A DNA stretch of 10,199 nt from Pirellulales bacterium (GCA_022844585.1 JALHLM010000189.1:1-10199); one strand, 5' to 3'. Shown: positions 1 through 7,119, counted from the first letter of the stretch. Numbers and translations are program-made. The notes: generated by a model not told the origin, from the sequence alone.

Positions 1-374
1 ATGCTTTTCACGGCGACGAGCTTGAAGTGACACATCAAGTAAACGCCGCCCGAGACGGCGCCGGCCTTGACGCCCGACTTGCGGAGATGCAGGAACACTT
101 CCTTATAGTGACCGCCCTTGCCACAGGTGGCGGCCAGCAGCGGCGAGGCCTTGTCGGTTTGCTTCTTGACGGAGAATTCCTTGAAGTCCGCCTTGCCGGC
201 GCCGGCGCCGCCGGAGGCCGAGGAGATGTTCAAGGTGTTCTCGATGCCGAACGAGAACTCTTTGATTTCGAACCAACCTTTGTCGCCGGAAAACTGCGAG
301 TCCGTGCTCTCGCCTTCAATCTTCTCGCTGGAACCTGCGGCCGGTTCGAACTTGAGAAATGCATCAAATGCCAT
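1..374 (-). CDS. hcp: Hcp (TssD) T6SS tube protein, paralog 1, 3' end outside the window
   Basis: Hcp proteins form stacked hexameric rings that make the inner tube of the T6SS; the tube is pushed out when the sheath contracts and can carry effectors in its lumen. The first 124 residues are visible (start MAFDAFLKFEP) and the rest runs off the left edge. Against the complete neighbour hcp at 541-1080 I count 12 differences in 124 residues, with no gaps; residues 38-93 are identical. Family signatures seen are the DKASPLL segment (residues 74-80), GKGGHYKEV (85-93) and VYL (111-113). The ATG at 374 has an AAAGG ribosome-binding site 9 nt upstream, the same layout as the neighbour. It is last in the visible tssB-tssC-hcp-hcp order, 166 bp after the other hcp. 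The family assignment is firm; which copy is the main tube subunit is unknown. Confidence 0.9.
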   Translation of the reverse strand, partial: MAFDAFLKFEPAAGSSEKIEGESTDSQFSGDKGWFEIKEFSFGIENTLNISSASGGAGAGKADFKEFSVKKQTDKASPLLAATCGKGGHYKEVFLHLRKSGVKAGAVSGGVYLMCHFKLVAVKS

Positions 375-504
375 ATGCGTGTGCCTTTGCGTTATTCAGG
401 GTCGTTGGAAGCTGGGAACCGCACGCGAGGTCGACCAGGGGCACGGGCCGTTTGGCGGCGGAAATGGCGTTGTCTATTCCGAGTTGTCCATCTGAGCAGC
501 AGCC

Positions 505-527
505 CGCTCGCCTTGCCCCGGCGAGCG
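505..527 (-). terminator. Hairpin just after the complete hcp gene
   Basis: An 8-bp perfect stem (505-512 with 520-527) encloses a 7-nt loop and begins 14 nt past the hcp stop codon on the minus strand. It is GC-rich but has no T-tract after it. It is therefore more likely a partial terminator, or an RNA-stabilising 3' end between the two hcp genes, than a classical intrinsic terminator. Confidence 0.4.
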
Positions 528-540
528 TTGAACCAAGACG

Positions 541-1080
541 TTAAGCGTCGAAGTTGTTGGAGTTCGTCAATTTGTTCCAGGCGCGTTCGACCACCTTGCC
601 CAGCGTGCCGTCCTTCTGTTGCGGAAAGTACTTCATCTTGAGCGCGCCGTACTCGAACACGACGGACTCTTCCGGCACGTCGTCGCCCGATGAACCGGAC
701 CATTCGATGCTCTTCACGGCCACGAGCTTGAAGTGAAACTCCAAGTAGACGCCGCCGGATTGCGCACCGGTCTTGACGCCGGACTTACGCAGGTGCAACT
801 GAACTTCCTTGTAGTGCCCGCCTTTGCCGCAGGTAGCGGCCAACAATGGCGAGGCCTTATCGGTCTGCTTCTTGACGGAGAATTCTTTGAAGTCCGCCTT
901 GCCGGCGCCGGCGCCGCCGGAAGCCGAAGAAATATTCAACGTGTTCTCGATGCCGAACGAGAACTCTTTAACCTCGAACCAGCCATCCTTGCCGGAGAAT
1001 TGGGAGTCCGAGCTTTCGCCCGTGATCGTTTCGCTGGAACCGGCCGCTGGCTCGAACTTGATGAATGCGTCAAACGCCAT
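541..1080 (-). CDS. hcp: Hcp (TssD) T6SS tube protein, paralog 2, complete
   Basis: A complete 179-residue protein of the T6SS_HCP family (Hcp1-like), a little longer than the roughly 160-170 residues common for Hcp. The N-terminal half is MAFDAFIKFEP followed by the beta-rich core; DKASPLL is at residues 74-80 and GKGGHYKEV at 85-93. The C-terminal half has the usual ESVVFEYG segment and the YFPQQKDG turn before a short helix ending in NNFDA. No signal peptide is present, as expected for a protein exported through the T6SS itself. The ATG at 1080 has an AAGG ribosome-binding site 9 nt upstream. It lies 215 bp downstream of tssC and 166 bp upstream of a second hcp on the same strand. It probably belongs to the tssBC transcript, though the structured gap suggests its level may be set separately. 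Confidence 0.95.
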   Translation of the reverse strand: MAFDAFIKFEPAAGSSETITGESSDSQFSGKDGWFEVKEFSFGIENTLNISSASGGAGAGKADFKEFSVKKQTDKASPLLAATCGKGGHYKEVQLHLRKSGVKTGAQSGGVYLEFHFKLVAVKSIEWSGSSGDDVPEESVVFEYGALKMKYFPQQKDGTLGKVVERAWNKLTNSNNFDA

Positions 1081-1295
1081 GGTGAATTGCCTTTCCGTTG
1101 CACTGGTGCGCGGGTACCTGGACTGCCCTGACCGCTGCGCCGGGTTGCGGCGGCATTTCCGCCTCGCCGCCCGGGCGTGAATCTAACAAATGCGTCGAGA
1201 ACCGTCGAGCGCCGCGTGCGTCGTTTCCGTCGCTGCGGCCAATGTCGGGCGGCCGGGGCCGAGCTTGCTCGACCCCGGCGCACCGACGTATCCGA
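1081..1295 (-). other. Structured intergenic region between tssC and hcp
   Basis: This 215-bp gap holds no convincing gene. Two GC-rich inverted repeats are visible. One is centred near 1159, with arms 1147-1152 and 1165-1170 and extra outer pairing. The other is the stronger hairpin at 1252-1279, listed separately. The end next to hcp carries its ribosome-binding site (complement of 1090-1096). I could not pick a convincing hcp promoter by eye. Confidence 0.5.
1252..1279 (-). terminator. Strong GC-rich inverted repeat 16 nt after the tssC stop
   Basis: The 28-bp segment is nearly its own reverse complement: outer arms 1252-1258 and 1273-1279 pair perfectly, position 1259 faces 1272 as a mismatch, and a further 5-bp stem follows with a small central loop. 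No T-run follows it on the minus strand, so classical intrinsic termination is doubtful. It could be a processing or stability element, or a partial attenuator that separates sheath expression from hcp expression. Confidence 0.4.
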
Positions 1296-2777
1296 TCAAC
1301 CGCCCTTTTGCGGCACTTCGGCCACCAGGCGGAGAGACGTGCTCAAGGTTTCCAGCTGGTAGTGCGGGCGCAGATAGGCGACCGCCTCGTACCAACCGGG
1401 ACGTCCCTTGATCTCGCGCACGTCAACGCGCGCGTCGGCCAAGGGGTACTTGGCCTTCGTCTCATCGCTGGCGCCGTTCGGATCGCAGCAATACTGCCGA
1501 ATCCAGTCGTTGAGCCACTCGGCGCAGTCCTTGGCTTCCATGAACGAACCGATCTTGTCGCGGGCCATCACCTTCAAGTAGTGAGCGAACCGCGAGGTGC
1601 ACATGATCAGGTTCAGCTTGGCCGACAACTCCGCGTTGGAGTTGGCGTCCGCGTCGAAGTACGTCTTCGGCTTCTGGCACGATTGCGCGCCCATGAAGAC
1701 CGCGTAGTCGGTCCCCTTGGCGTGCAGCATCGGCAGGAAGCCCAAGTTCGAGAGTTCGAACTCGCGACGGTCGGTAATGGCGATTTCGGTCGGGCACTTC
1801 ATCGCCACGTCGCCGTCGTCGGTTGGGAAGGTGTGGACCGGCAGGCCTTCGACCTTGCCGCCACCTTCGACGCCGCGGCTGCGCGCGAACCAACCGTACT
1901 TGGAGAACGCGTCCGTCATCCGCGAGGCGTAAGCCCAGGCGGCGTTCATCCACAGGTACTTGTCGTGGTCTTTGCCGTCGACGAATTCTTCGAAGTTGAA
2001 CTCTTCGACGCGCTTAAACGCCTCGCCGTACGGCAACCGACCCAGCACGTGAGGCAGCGTCAGGCCGACGAAGCGGGAATCTTCCGACTCGCGGAACGAC
2101 TTCCACTGCGCGTACTCGACGCTGTCGAAGATCTTCGTCAGATCACGCGGATTGGAAAGCTCCGTGAAGCTGTCGAAGTTGAACAACTTCGACGACGCGG
2201 CCGAAATGAATGGCGCATGCGCCGCGGCGGCCACGTTCGAGATCATCTTCAACAGGCTGACGTCTTCCGACGAGCGGCCGAATTCGTAATCGCCGACGAG
2301 CATCCCGTAGGGCTGACCGCCGAGTTGGCCGTATTCTTCTTCGTAGATCTTCTTGAACAGCGCGCTTTGGTCGAACTCGGCGGCCTTTTCCAGGTCCTTG
2401 AACAGGTCGCGCTTGCTGACGTTCAGCACGCGGATCTTCAGGTTCTCGCCGGTTTCCGATTGATGCACGAGGTAGTGCAACCCGCGCCAGCTCGATTCCA
2501 GTGCCTGGAACTCCGAGTGGTGAATGACTTCGTTCAGCTGGACCGTGAGTTTCTTGTCGATCTCGCCGATCCACTTCTTGATATTGGCTTCGACGTCGGC
2601 CGAAACCACGTGGCCCGGGGTGACGACCTGCTCCAGGAACTGCTTGAAGTAGTTCTTGGCGCGGTCGGCTTCCTGGCTCGATTGCGGTTTGGTCGCCGCG
2701 ATCACTTGATCCAGCAGCCCGAGACCTTCAGTCGTCTCGGCGCCTGCGGCGGACTTTGCTTGTTGAGCGCTACTCAT
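1296..2777 (-). CDS. tssC: TssC (VipB) T6SS sheath large subunit
   Basis: A 493-residue protein, full length for TssC/VipB/ImpD. With TssB it builds the contractile cytoplasmic sheath around the Hcp tube. Family hallmarks appear in order: ESSWRGLHYLV (94-104); a segment with DQSALFKKIYEEEYG, PYG and GDYEF (136-166); LTLPHVLGRLPYG (239-251); WMNAAWA (276-282); a run with RGVEGGGKVEGLP, KCPTEIAITDRRE and LGFLPM (301-350); MGAQSCQKPK (362-371); the SRFAHYLKVMARDKIGSF block (395-412); and near the C terminus LRPHYQLE and TSLRLVAEVP (469-489). The ATG at 2777 overlaps the tssB stop as ATGA, with AGAGG 7 nt upstream, indicating translational coupling and matched subunit supply. There is no signal peptide. 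Nothing looks truncated or degenerate. Confidence 0.98.
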   Translation of the reverse strand: MSSAQQAKSAAGAETTEGLGLLDQVIAATKPQSSQEADRAKNYFKQFLEQVVTPGHVVSADVEANIKKWIGEIDKKLTVQLNEVIHHSEFQALESSWRGLHYLVHQSETGENLKIRVLNVSKRDLFKDLEKAAEFDQSALFKKIYEEEYGQLGGQPYGMLVGDYEFGRSSEDVSLLKMISNVAAAAHAPFISAASSKLFNFDSFTELSNPRDLTKIFDSVEYAQWKSFRESEDSRFVGLTLPHVLGRLPYGEAFKRVEEFNFEEFVDGKDHDKYLWMNAAWAYASRMTDAFSKYGWFARSRGVEGGGKVEGLPVHTFPTDDGDVAMKCPTEIAITDRREFELSNLGFLPMLHAKGTDYAVFMGAQSCQKPKTYFDADANSNAELSAKLNLIMCTSRFAHYLKVMARDKIGSFMEAKDCAEWLNDWIRQYCCDPNGASDETKAKYPLADARVDVREIKGRPGWYEAVAYLRPHYQLETLSTSLRLVAEVPQKGG

Positions 2778-3295
2778 TCAGCCACCTCTTTCTGACCAGC
2801 GGTGAGTCCCATCTCGGCGGCCAGCTTGTTGGCGGCCTCGGGGTTCGTGATGATCTGCGCGAGCAGTTCTTCCAGCTTGTCGTTGCCTTCCATCTTGCTG
2901 GAGAGCTGCACCAACTGACGGCGCATTTCCAACAGTTCCCGCAGCGCGGGGATTTGTTCGGCGACGCGAGCCGGCTCGAAGTCGTCGATGTGCTTGAAGT
3001 TCAACTCCACACCCACCTTGCCTCCCTCCTCGGTCAACTTGTTGTCGACTTTGAGAGCGACGCGCGGGGCGGCCTTTTCCAGCACGCTGTTGAAGTTATC
3101 CCGGTCGATGCTGACCACCTTGCGCTGCTTGAGCGCGGGCAGCTTTTCCTTGGGATTGCCGGACAGGTCCGCGAGGACGCCGACCACGAACGGCAGTTCG
3201 GTCTTTTGCATCGCGCCGCCGGTTTCGACGTCGTACGTCACTTGGACGCGGGGCCGACGCACGCGGTCGAGCTTGTGTTGCAGGCTTTCAGCCAT
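2774..3295 (-). CDS. tssB: TssB (VipA) T6SS sheath small subunit
   Basis: A 173-residue protein, the normal length for TssB/VipA/ImpC-type small sheath subunits. Seen in the sequence are the KLDRVRRPRVQVTYDVETG start (8-26), ELPFVVGVLADLSG (33-46), KVVSIDRDNFNSVL (59-72) and APRVALKVDNKL (76-87), all strongly conserved in the family. They are followed by the F-x-x-IDDFEPA-type helix region (100-109) that pairs with TssC, and a helical C-terminal tail. It is the first gene of the visible minus-strand block and overlaps tssC by 4 bp (ATGA). The ATG at 3295 has GGAG 10 nt upstream (complement of 3306-3309), slightly long spacing. The promoter must lie in 3296-3711, where a terminator-like hairpin occupies the leader. 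Confidence 0.98.
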   Translation of the reverse strand: MAESLQHKLDRVRRPRVQVTYDVETGGAMQKTELPFVVGVLADLSGNPKEKLPALKQRKVVSIDRDNFNSVLEKAAPRVALKVDNKLTEEGGKVGVELNFKHIDDFEPARVAEQIPALRELLEMRRQLVQLSSKMEGNDKLEELLAQIITNPEAANKLAAEMGLTAGQKEVAE

Positions 3296-3368
3296 GGGTT
3301 CAATTCTCCACGAGGAGCGGTTGCCAATTCAGCTGGCGGGCGAAGTCACATCCCGACCAGGAGTTATG

Positions 3369-3396
3369 AAAAACAAGGCGGCCGAAAAGGCCCGCC
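3369..3396 (-). terminator. Intrinsic-terminator-shaped hairpin in the tssB leader
   Basis: Read on the minus strand, a GC stem of 7 bp with one bulged base (3377-3383 with 3389-3396, loop 3384-3388) is followed at once by TTGTTTTT. This is the classical shape of a rho-independent terminator. It ends 73 nt before the tssB start codon. No annotated minus-strand gene lies between it and the divergent plus-strand gene. It may therefore attenuate the tssB transcript, end an unannotated small RNA, or act as an insulator. Confidence 0.5.
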
Positions 3397-3698
3397 GTGT
3401 GTCATTTTTCCAGAGTGTCGTACCAAGGGGGCGATCGGTTAATAGGTGCAATCGTAGCGATCCTTAGGCGCACGACTGCCCAACCGCCGCCCGCCCGGCA
3501 TCCGAAAAATATACGACATTGCTCGGGCTTGCGGAAGAATTGCGACCGAAACTGGCGGCTTTTCCCGGACCTACCGACCGTTTCAGGCCGTCCGCATCGC
3601 ATAGACGTTGCCGAATTCAGCGAATTTCCTGGCCGAAACTCAGCGTCTGCGGGAGAAACCGATTAGCTAGAATTCATGGGTCGACCGGAAGTCCGTTT

Positions 3699-3703
3699 AG
3701 GAG
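3699..3703 (+). promoter_or_regulatory. Ribosome-binding site that fixes the SBP56 start
   Basis: AGGAG lies 8 nt before the ATG at 3712. The earlier in-frame ATG at 3676 has no such site and would bury the Tat motif 12 residues inside the protein, so 3712 is the better start. Confidence 0.75.
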
Positions 3704-3711
3704 CGCACGCC

Positions 3712-5160
3712 ATGCAACGCCGCGAATTCCTCTCCGCCTCCGCCGCACTGGGCGCCGCCGCACTGGTCACACCGCGATGGCTTGGGGCGCACGAACACCA
3801 TCAACATGGCGGCAGCGCCAGTACCGGCCCAGGCTACGCCACGCCAGCCGAGGCGATGAAATCGCCCCCGGAGAAGCTGCTCTACACGACCGCGCTCTAT
3901 GTCGGGACCGGCGTTAAGCAGCCGGATTACCTGGCGACCGTCGACGTCGATCCCAGTTCGCCGACCTACTCCCAGGTCGTCCATCGCCTGGAGATGCCGA
4001 AGCTGGGGGACGAACTGCATCACTTCGGCTGGAACGCGTGCAGTTCCTGCCACGGCCATGCGGACATGGAACGCCGGTTTCTGATCGTACCGGGGCTGGG
4101 CTCGTCGCGGATTCATATTGTCAGTTGCGAAAAGGGCGCTGCGCCCAAGTTGCACAAGGTGATCGAGCCGGACGAGATCATTCGCCAGACTGGGCTGACC
4201 GCGCCGCACACCGTGCATTGCCTAGCCGACGGGAACATCATGATCTCGATGCTGGGAGACGCCGAAGGGCACGGCCCCGGCGGGTTCCTGCTGCTGGACC
4301 AGGACTTCAACATCGCCGGCCGCTGGGAGCAGGACGCGGCGGCGATGAAATACAACTACGATTTCTGGTATCAGCCGCGCCACAACGTCATGGTCAGCAG
4401 CGAATGGGCCGCCCCAAAGACGTTTTCGGGCGGGTTTAAGCTGGAAGACGTGGCCGCCGGAAAGTTCGGCCAGCAGATTCACTTCTGGAACTGGGAAGCA
4501 CGGAAGATCACCAACACGGTCGACCTCGGCGAGAACGGCCGCATCCCGCTGGAAGTTCGCTTCCAGCACAATCCGACGGGCAAGCACGGTTACGTCGGGG
4601 CCGCGCTTTCCAGCACGATGTGGCATCTGCATCAGGAAGGCGATGCCTGGACCGCCAAGCAGGTGATTGCCGTCGAGCCGATCGAGGCCGAAGGCTGGCC
4701 GTTCCCGGTGCCGGGCTTGATCACCGATCTACTGCTCTCGATGGACGACAAGTATCTCTACTTTTCCAACTGGTTGCACGGCGATATCCGGCAATACGAC
4801 ATTACCAACCCGGCGGAACCAAAGCTCGTCGGCCAGGTCTGGATCGGCGGCGTGCTGGGCAAAGCGCCGAAGATCGCCGGGCAGCAATTGGTCGGCGGCC
4901 CGCAGATGTTGCAACTCAGCTTGGATGGCAAGCGGCTCTACGTCACGAGTTCGCTGTTCAGCAGTTGGGACAACCAGTTCTTTCCCAAGATGGCGGAAAC
5001 CGGCTCGTTCATGTTGCAGATCGACTGCGACACCGAAAAAGGCGGACTCAAGGTCAACGAGAAGTTCTTCGTCGACTTCGGCAAGGAGCCGCATGGACCG
5101 GCCCGGGCGCACGAGATGCGCTACCCCGGCGGCGACTGCACGTCGGATATTTGGGTGTAG
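3712..5160 (+). CDS. mtoX: Tat-exported selenium-binding protein / methanethiol oxidase (SBP56 family)
   Basis: A 482-residue protein matching SELENBP1/SBP56 over its whole length (human SELENBP1 is 472). Characterised members oxidise methanethiol to formaldehyde, H2S and H2O2, and the bacterial enzyme is copper-dependent. Seen here: a Tat signal, RREFL at residues 3-7, then a hydrophobic stretch to about 19 and a likely cut after LGA (24-26); the FGWNACSSCHGH block with the CSSC motif (110-113); APKLHKVIEP (144-153); YDFWYQPRHNVM (216-227); EWAAP (231-235); IPLEVRFQHNP (278-288); GLITDLLLSMDD (335-346); FSNWLHGDIRQYD (351-363); GGPQMLQLSLDGKRLYVT (395-412); and the terminal RYPGGDCTSDIWV. 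The predicted mature protein starts with His in a His-rich run. No copper chaperone gene is adjacent, unlike some described mto clusters. The family is certain; the physiological substrate is inferred. Confidence 0.95.
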   Translation: MQRREFLSASAALGAAALVTPRWLGAHEHHQHGGSASTGPGYATPAEAMKSPPEKLLYTTALYVGTGVKQPDYLATVDVDPSSPTYSQVVHRLEMPKLGDELHHFGWNACSSCHGHADMERRFLIVPGLGSSRIHIVSCEKGAAPKLHKVIEPDEIIRQTGLTAPHTVHCLADGNIMISMLGDAEGHGPGGFLLLDQDFNIAGRWEQDAAAMKYNYDFWYQPRHNVMVSSEWAAPKTFSGGFKLEDVAAGKFGQQIHFWNWEARKITNTVDLGENGRIPLEVRFQHNPTGKHGYVGAALSSTMWHLHQEGDAWTAKQVIAVEPIEAEGWPFPVPGLITDLLLSMDDKYLYFSNWLHGDIRQYDITNPAEPKLVGQVWIGGVLGKAPKIAGQQLVGGPQMLQLSLDGKRLYVTSSLFSSWDNQFFPKMAETGSFMLQIDCDTEKGGLKVNEKFFVDFGKEPHGPARAHEMRYPGGDCTSDIWV

Positions 5161-5191
5161 TACCGCGCGAAAATCATCGACGGACGAATCA

Positions 5192-5278
5192 ACACTAGCC
5201 CGACGCGCAAGCGAGGGAGAGTAAACGCCGTCCGGCGCTCGGCGTCTACTCTCCCTCGCTTGCGCGTCGGGCTAGTGT
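5192..5278. repeat. 87-bp palindromic repeat (TLARRASEGE-type) between convergent genes
   Basis: Arms 5192-5223 and 5247-5278 are perfect reverse complements over 32 bp. After one mismatch a further 6 bp pair (5225-5230 with 5240-5245), leaving a 9-nt loop. Each arm read inward encodes TLARRASEGE followed by a stop, so both strands give the same peptide in the right frame. It sits 31 bp after the SBP56 stop and 20 bp from the mutase stop, between convergent genes. Its transcript would fold into a very long hairpin from either side, so it may work as a bidirectional transcription barrier. It looks like a REP/MITE-like dispersed element. I recall similar sequences in planctomycete genomes, but copy number cannot be seen here. 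No clear target-site duplication is visible. Confidence 0.9.
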
Positions 5279-5298
5279 AAGTGTTCTAGCGCGCCAGT

Positions 5299-7119
5299 CT
5301 AGTTGGCAGCGGTGGCGAACGCCCGGAGGTCTTTTTCGAAGGCCGCGAGGCGGGACTGCAACTCCGCTTTCGTATCTTCGAGATTGGCGAGCTGCTCGGC
5401 CGGTTCGTAGGTGAATAGGTAGAACTTCACTTTCGGTTCCGTGCCGGACGGGCGGATGGCGACGAAGTTGCCTTCGGCCGCCAGGTCGCAGATGACCATG
5501 TCTCCTTGCGGGCCCTCGAAAGGTTTGGTGGAACCGTCGGGGGCAATGACGCGGAGGGTTTGGTAATCGCGGGCGGAACGCAACTTCAGGCCGCCGATCT
5601 TCTGGGGCGGGGCTTCGCGCAGGCGGGACATCAACCGTCGCATGTCGTCCATGCCGGCGGCGCCGGGCATGGTGAGATTGAACGCGCCTTCCTGATGGCA
5701 ACCGTGTTGCCAGAAGAGCGAGTCGAGCTTTTCGTGCAGCGTCTGCCCGGCGGCTTTGACCTTGGCGGCCAGTTCGGCCAGCAACAGTGCGCCGACGGCC
5801 GCGTCTTTGTCGCGGGCGTACGTGCCGGTCAGGTAGCCGTGCGATTCCTCGGCGCCGAACAGAAAACGCTCGGGCCCCTGCTCGTCGATCACGCCGCCGA
5901 TCCACTTGAAGCCGACTTGCAGGTCGCCCACGGTGCGGACGCCGTAGCTGTCGGCGATGCGGCGGATCATCTCGCTGGTGACCAGCGTTTTGACGATGTA
6001 ATGTTGCGGCGTGAGGCCTCCGCTGCGCTTGCGATTCTCCAGCACGTAATCGACGAGCAGCACGCCAATTTGATTGCCGGTGAACGTCTGCCACGCGCCG
6101 CCACGCGTGACGGGAGTCGCGGCGCCGAGGCGATCGGCGTCGGGATCGGTCGCCATGACCAGATCCGCGCCCGTGGATTGAGCGCGTTCGATGATGGCGT
6201 CGAAAACTCTTGGGTTCTCCGGATTGGAAACGTGCCCCGGAACGTTGGGGAAATCGCCGCTCGGTTCGGCGTGCAGCGCAAACAACTCGACGTCGCTAAA
6301 ACCTGCCGCGGACAGCACCGGCAGCACGCTCGATGCGCCCACACCATGCAGTGGGGAGAAGATGACCTTCAAATCGCGCGGTCCGGGCGTGCCCTGGGCT
6401 TGGACGCCGCCCCAGTAGGCCTGGTCGATTTCCTGTTGACAGTACACGACGCGGCCCGATTTCACCGCCTCGGCAAACGGCACGCGTTCGATGTCGCGCA
6501 CCTGGCCGACGGCGTCGATGACGCCCTTGTCGTGCGGCGGGAGCAATTGGCCGCCTGTCGACCAGTAGGCCTTGACGGCGTTGTCGCTCGGCGGGTTGTG
6601 GCTGGCGGTGACCATGATGCCGCACGAGCAATGCTTCACGCGGACGGCGACGGACAACTCCGGCGTGCTGCGATAGCCGTCGAGAAAATAGATCTGAAAG
6701 CCGGCCGCGACGAGGATCTCCGCGCACAGCTCGGCGAATTCTCGCGAGCGATGTCGCGTGTCGTAAGCGATCGCGCACGACAGCGGGCCGGTTTGCGCGC
6801 GCTTCACGTAATCGGCGAGCCCCTGCGCGCTTTCGCCGATGGTGCGGTCGTTGATTGCGTTCGAACCGATCGGGTACATCTTCCCGCGCCGGCCGCCGGT
6901 GCCAAACGGGATGATCGTCCAGAAAACATCATCGAGGGCCTTCCACTTGCCCAACTGAATGTGCTCGACGACTTGCGGAGCGTATTCGGCGTAGCAAGGC
7001 TCCGTCAGCCAGACGCGGACGTTCTTCGCCGCGTCGGCCGTGAGCTGCCCTTGCTTGAGCGCCTGATCCAGCGACGCCATCGCGGCGCGCACGCCGCCTT
7101 CCTCAACCGTCGATGCCAT
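5299..7119 (-). CDS. Phospho-sugar mutase (PGM2-type phosphoglucomutase/phosphopentomutase)
   Basis: A 606-residue alpha-D-phosphohexomutase of the PGM2 type (human PGM2 is about 612), expected to interconvert glucose-1-phosphate and glucose-6-phosphate in the cytoplasm through a phosphoserine. Seen in order: PFGTGGRRG (71-79), the family's N-terminal substrate loop; TASHNP (171-176) with the catalytic serine at 173; FSPLHGVG (254-261); the Mg-binding loop DPDADR (325-330); KTLVTSEM (377-384) and GFKWIGG (403-409); the sugar-binding loop EESHG (424-428); and the phosphate-binding loop RPSGTEPKVK (556-565). All key residues are present. ATG at 7119 is preferred over the in-frame TTG at 7125 because of ribosome-binding-site spacing. 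It is convergent with the SBP56 gene and 153 bp downstream of the receptor gene. PGM2 relatives can also act on pentose phosphates, so substrate choice is uncertain. Confidence 0.95.
   Translation of the reverse strand: MASTVEEGGVRAAMASLDQALKQGQLTADAAKNVRVWLTEPCYAEYAPQVVEHIQLGKWKALDDVFWTIIPFGTGGRRGKMYPIGSNAINDRTIGESAQGLADYVKRAQTGPLSCAIAYDTRHRSREFAELCAEILVAAGFQIYFLDGYRSTPELSVAVRVKHCSCGIMVTASHNPPSDNAVKAYWSTGGQLLPPHDKGVIDAVGQVRDIERVPFAEAVKSGRVVYCQQEIDQAYWGGVQAQGTPGPRDLKVIFSPLHGVGASSVLPVLSAAGFSDVELFALHAEPSGDFPNVPGHVSNPENPRVFDAIIERAQSTGADLVMATDPDADRLGAATPVTRGGAWQTFTGNQIGVLLVDYVLENRKRSGGLTPQHYIVKTLVTSEMIRRIADSYGVRTVGDLQVGFKWIGGVIDEQGPERFLFGAEESHGYLTGTYARDKDAAVGALLLAELAAKVKAAGQTLHEKLDSLFWQHGCHQEGAFNLTMPGAAGMDDMRRLMSRLREAPPQKIGGLKLRSARDYQTLRVIAPDGSTKPFEGPQGDMVICDLAAEGNFVAIRPSGTEPKVKFYLFTYEPAEQLANLEDTKAELQSRLAAFEKDLRAFATAAN

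Larger units (their letters stand above)
3296..3711. other. Divergent intergenic region between tssB and the SBP56 gene
   Basis: This 416-bp region separates two divergently transcribed genes and should hold both promoters. It contains the tssB ribosome-binding site (3306-3309), the minus-strand terminator-like hairpin (3369-3396) and the ribosome-binding site for the plus-strand gene (3699-3703). A possible -10 element TAGAAT lies at 3668-3673 for the plus-strand gene, but I find no good -35 at the right distance. Short open frames here show no recognisable protein. A search by eye for a sigma-54 site upstream of tssB found nothing convincing. Confidence 0.5.

Noticed and set aside
27..641. 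Plus-strand open frame across the two hcp genes
   Set aside because: It is antisense to hcp and shares its apparent similarity to the 733-1131 frame only because both are complements of the paralogous hcp genes.
1098..2795. 565-residue open frame on the plus strand across tssC
   Set aside because: It lies antisense to a clearly conserved tssC and its protein shows no family motifs, only the R, V, L, D and A bias expected from the complement of a GC-rich gene.
3296..3480. Sigma-54 promoter for tssB
   Set aside because: A TGGTACG match near 3416-3424 on the minus strand lacks the TTGC half at the right distance.
3676..3711. Longer SBP56 start at the first in-frame ATG
   Set aside because: No ribosome-binding site, and it would put 12 residues before the Tat motif; the ATG at 3712 has AGGAG at 8 nt.
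5161..5224. Short frames ending in TLARRASEGE taken as genes
   Set aside because: The tail is produced by the palindromic repeat on both strands and is not evidence of a real protein here.
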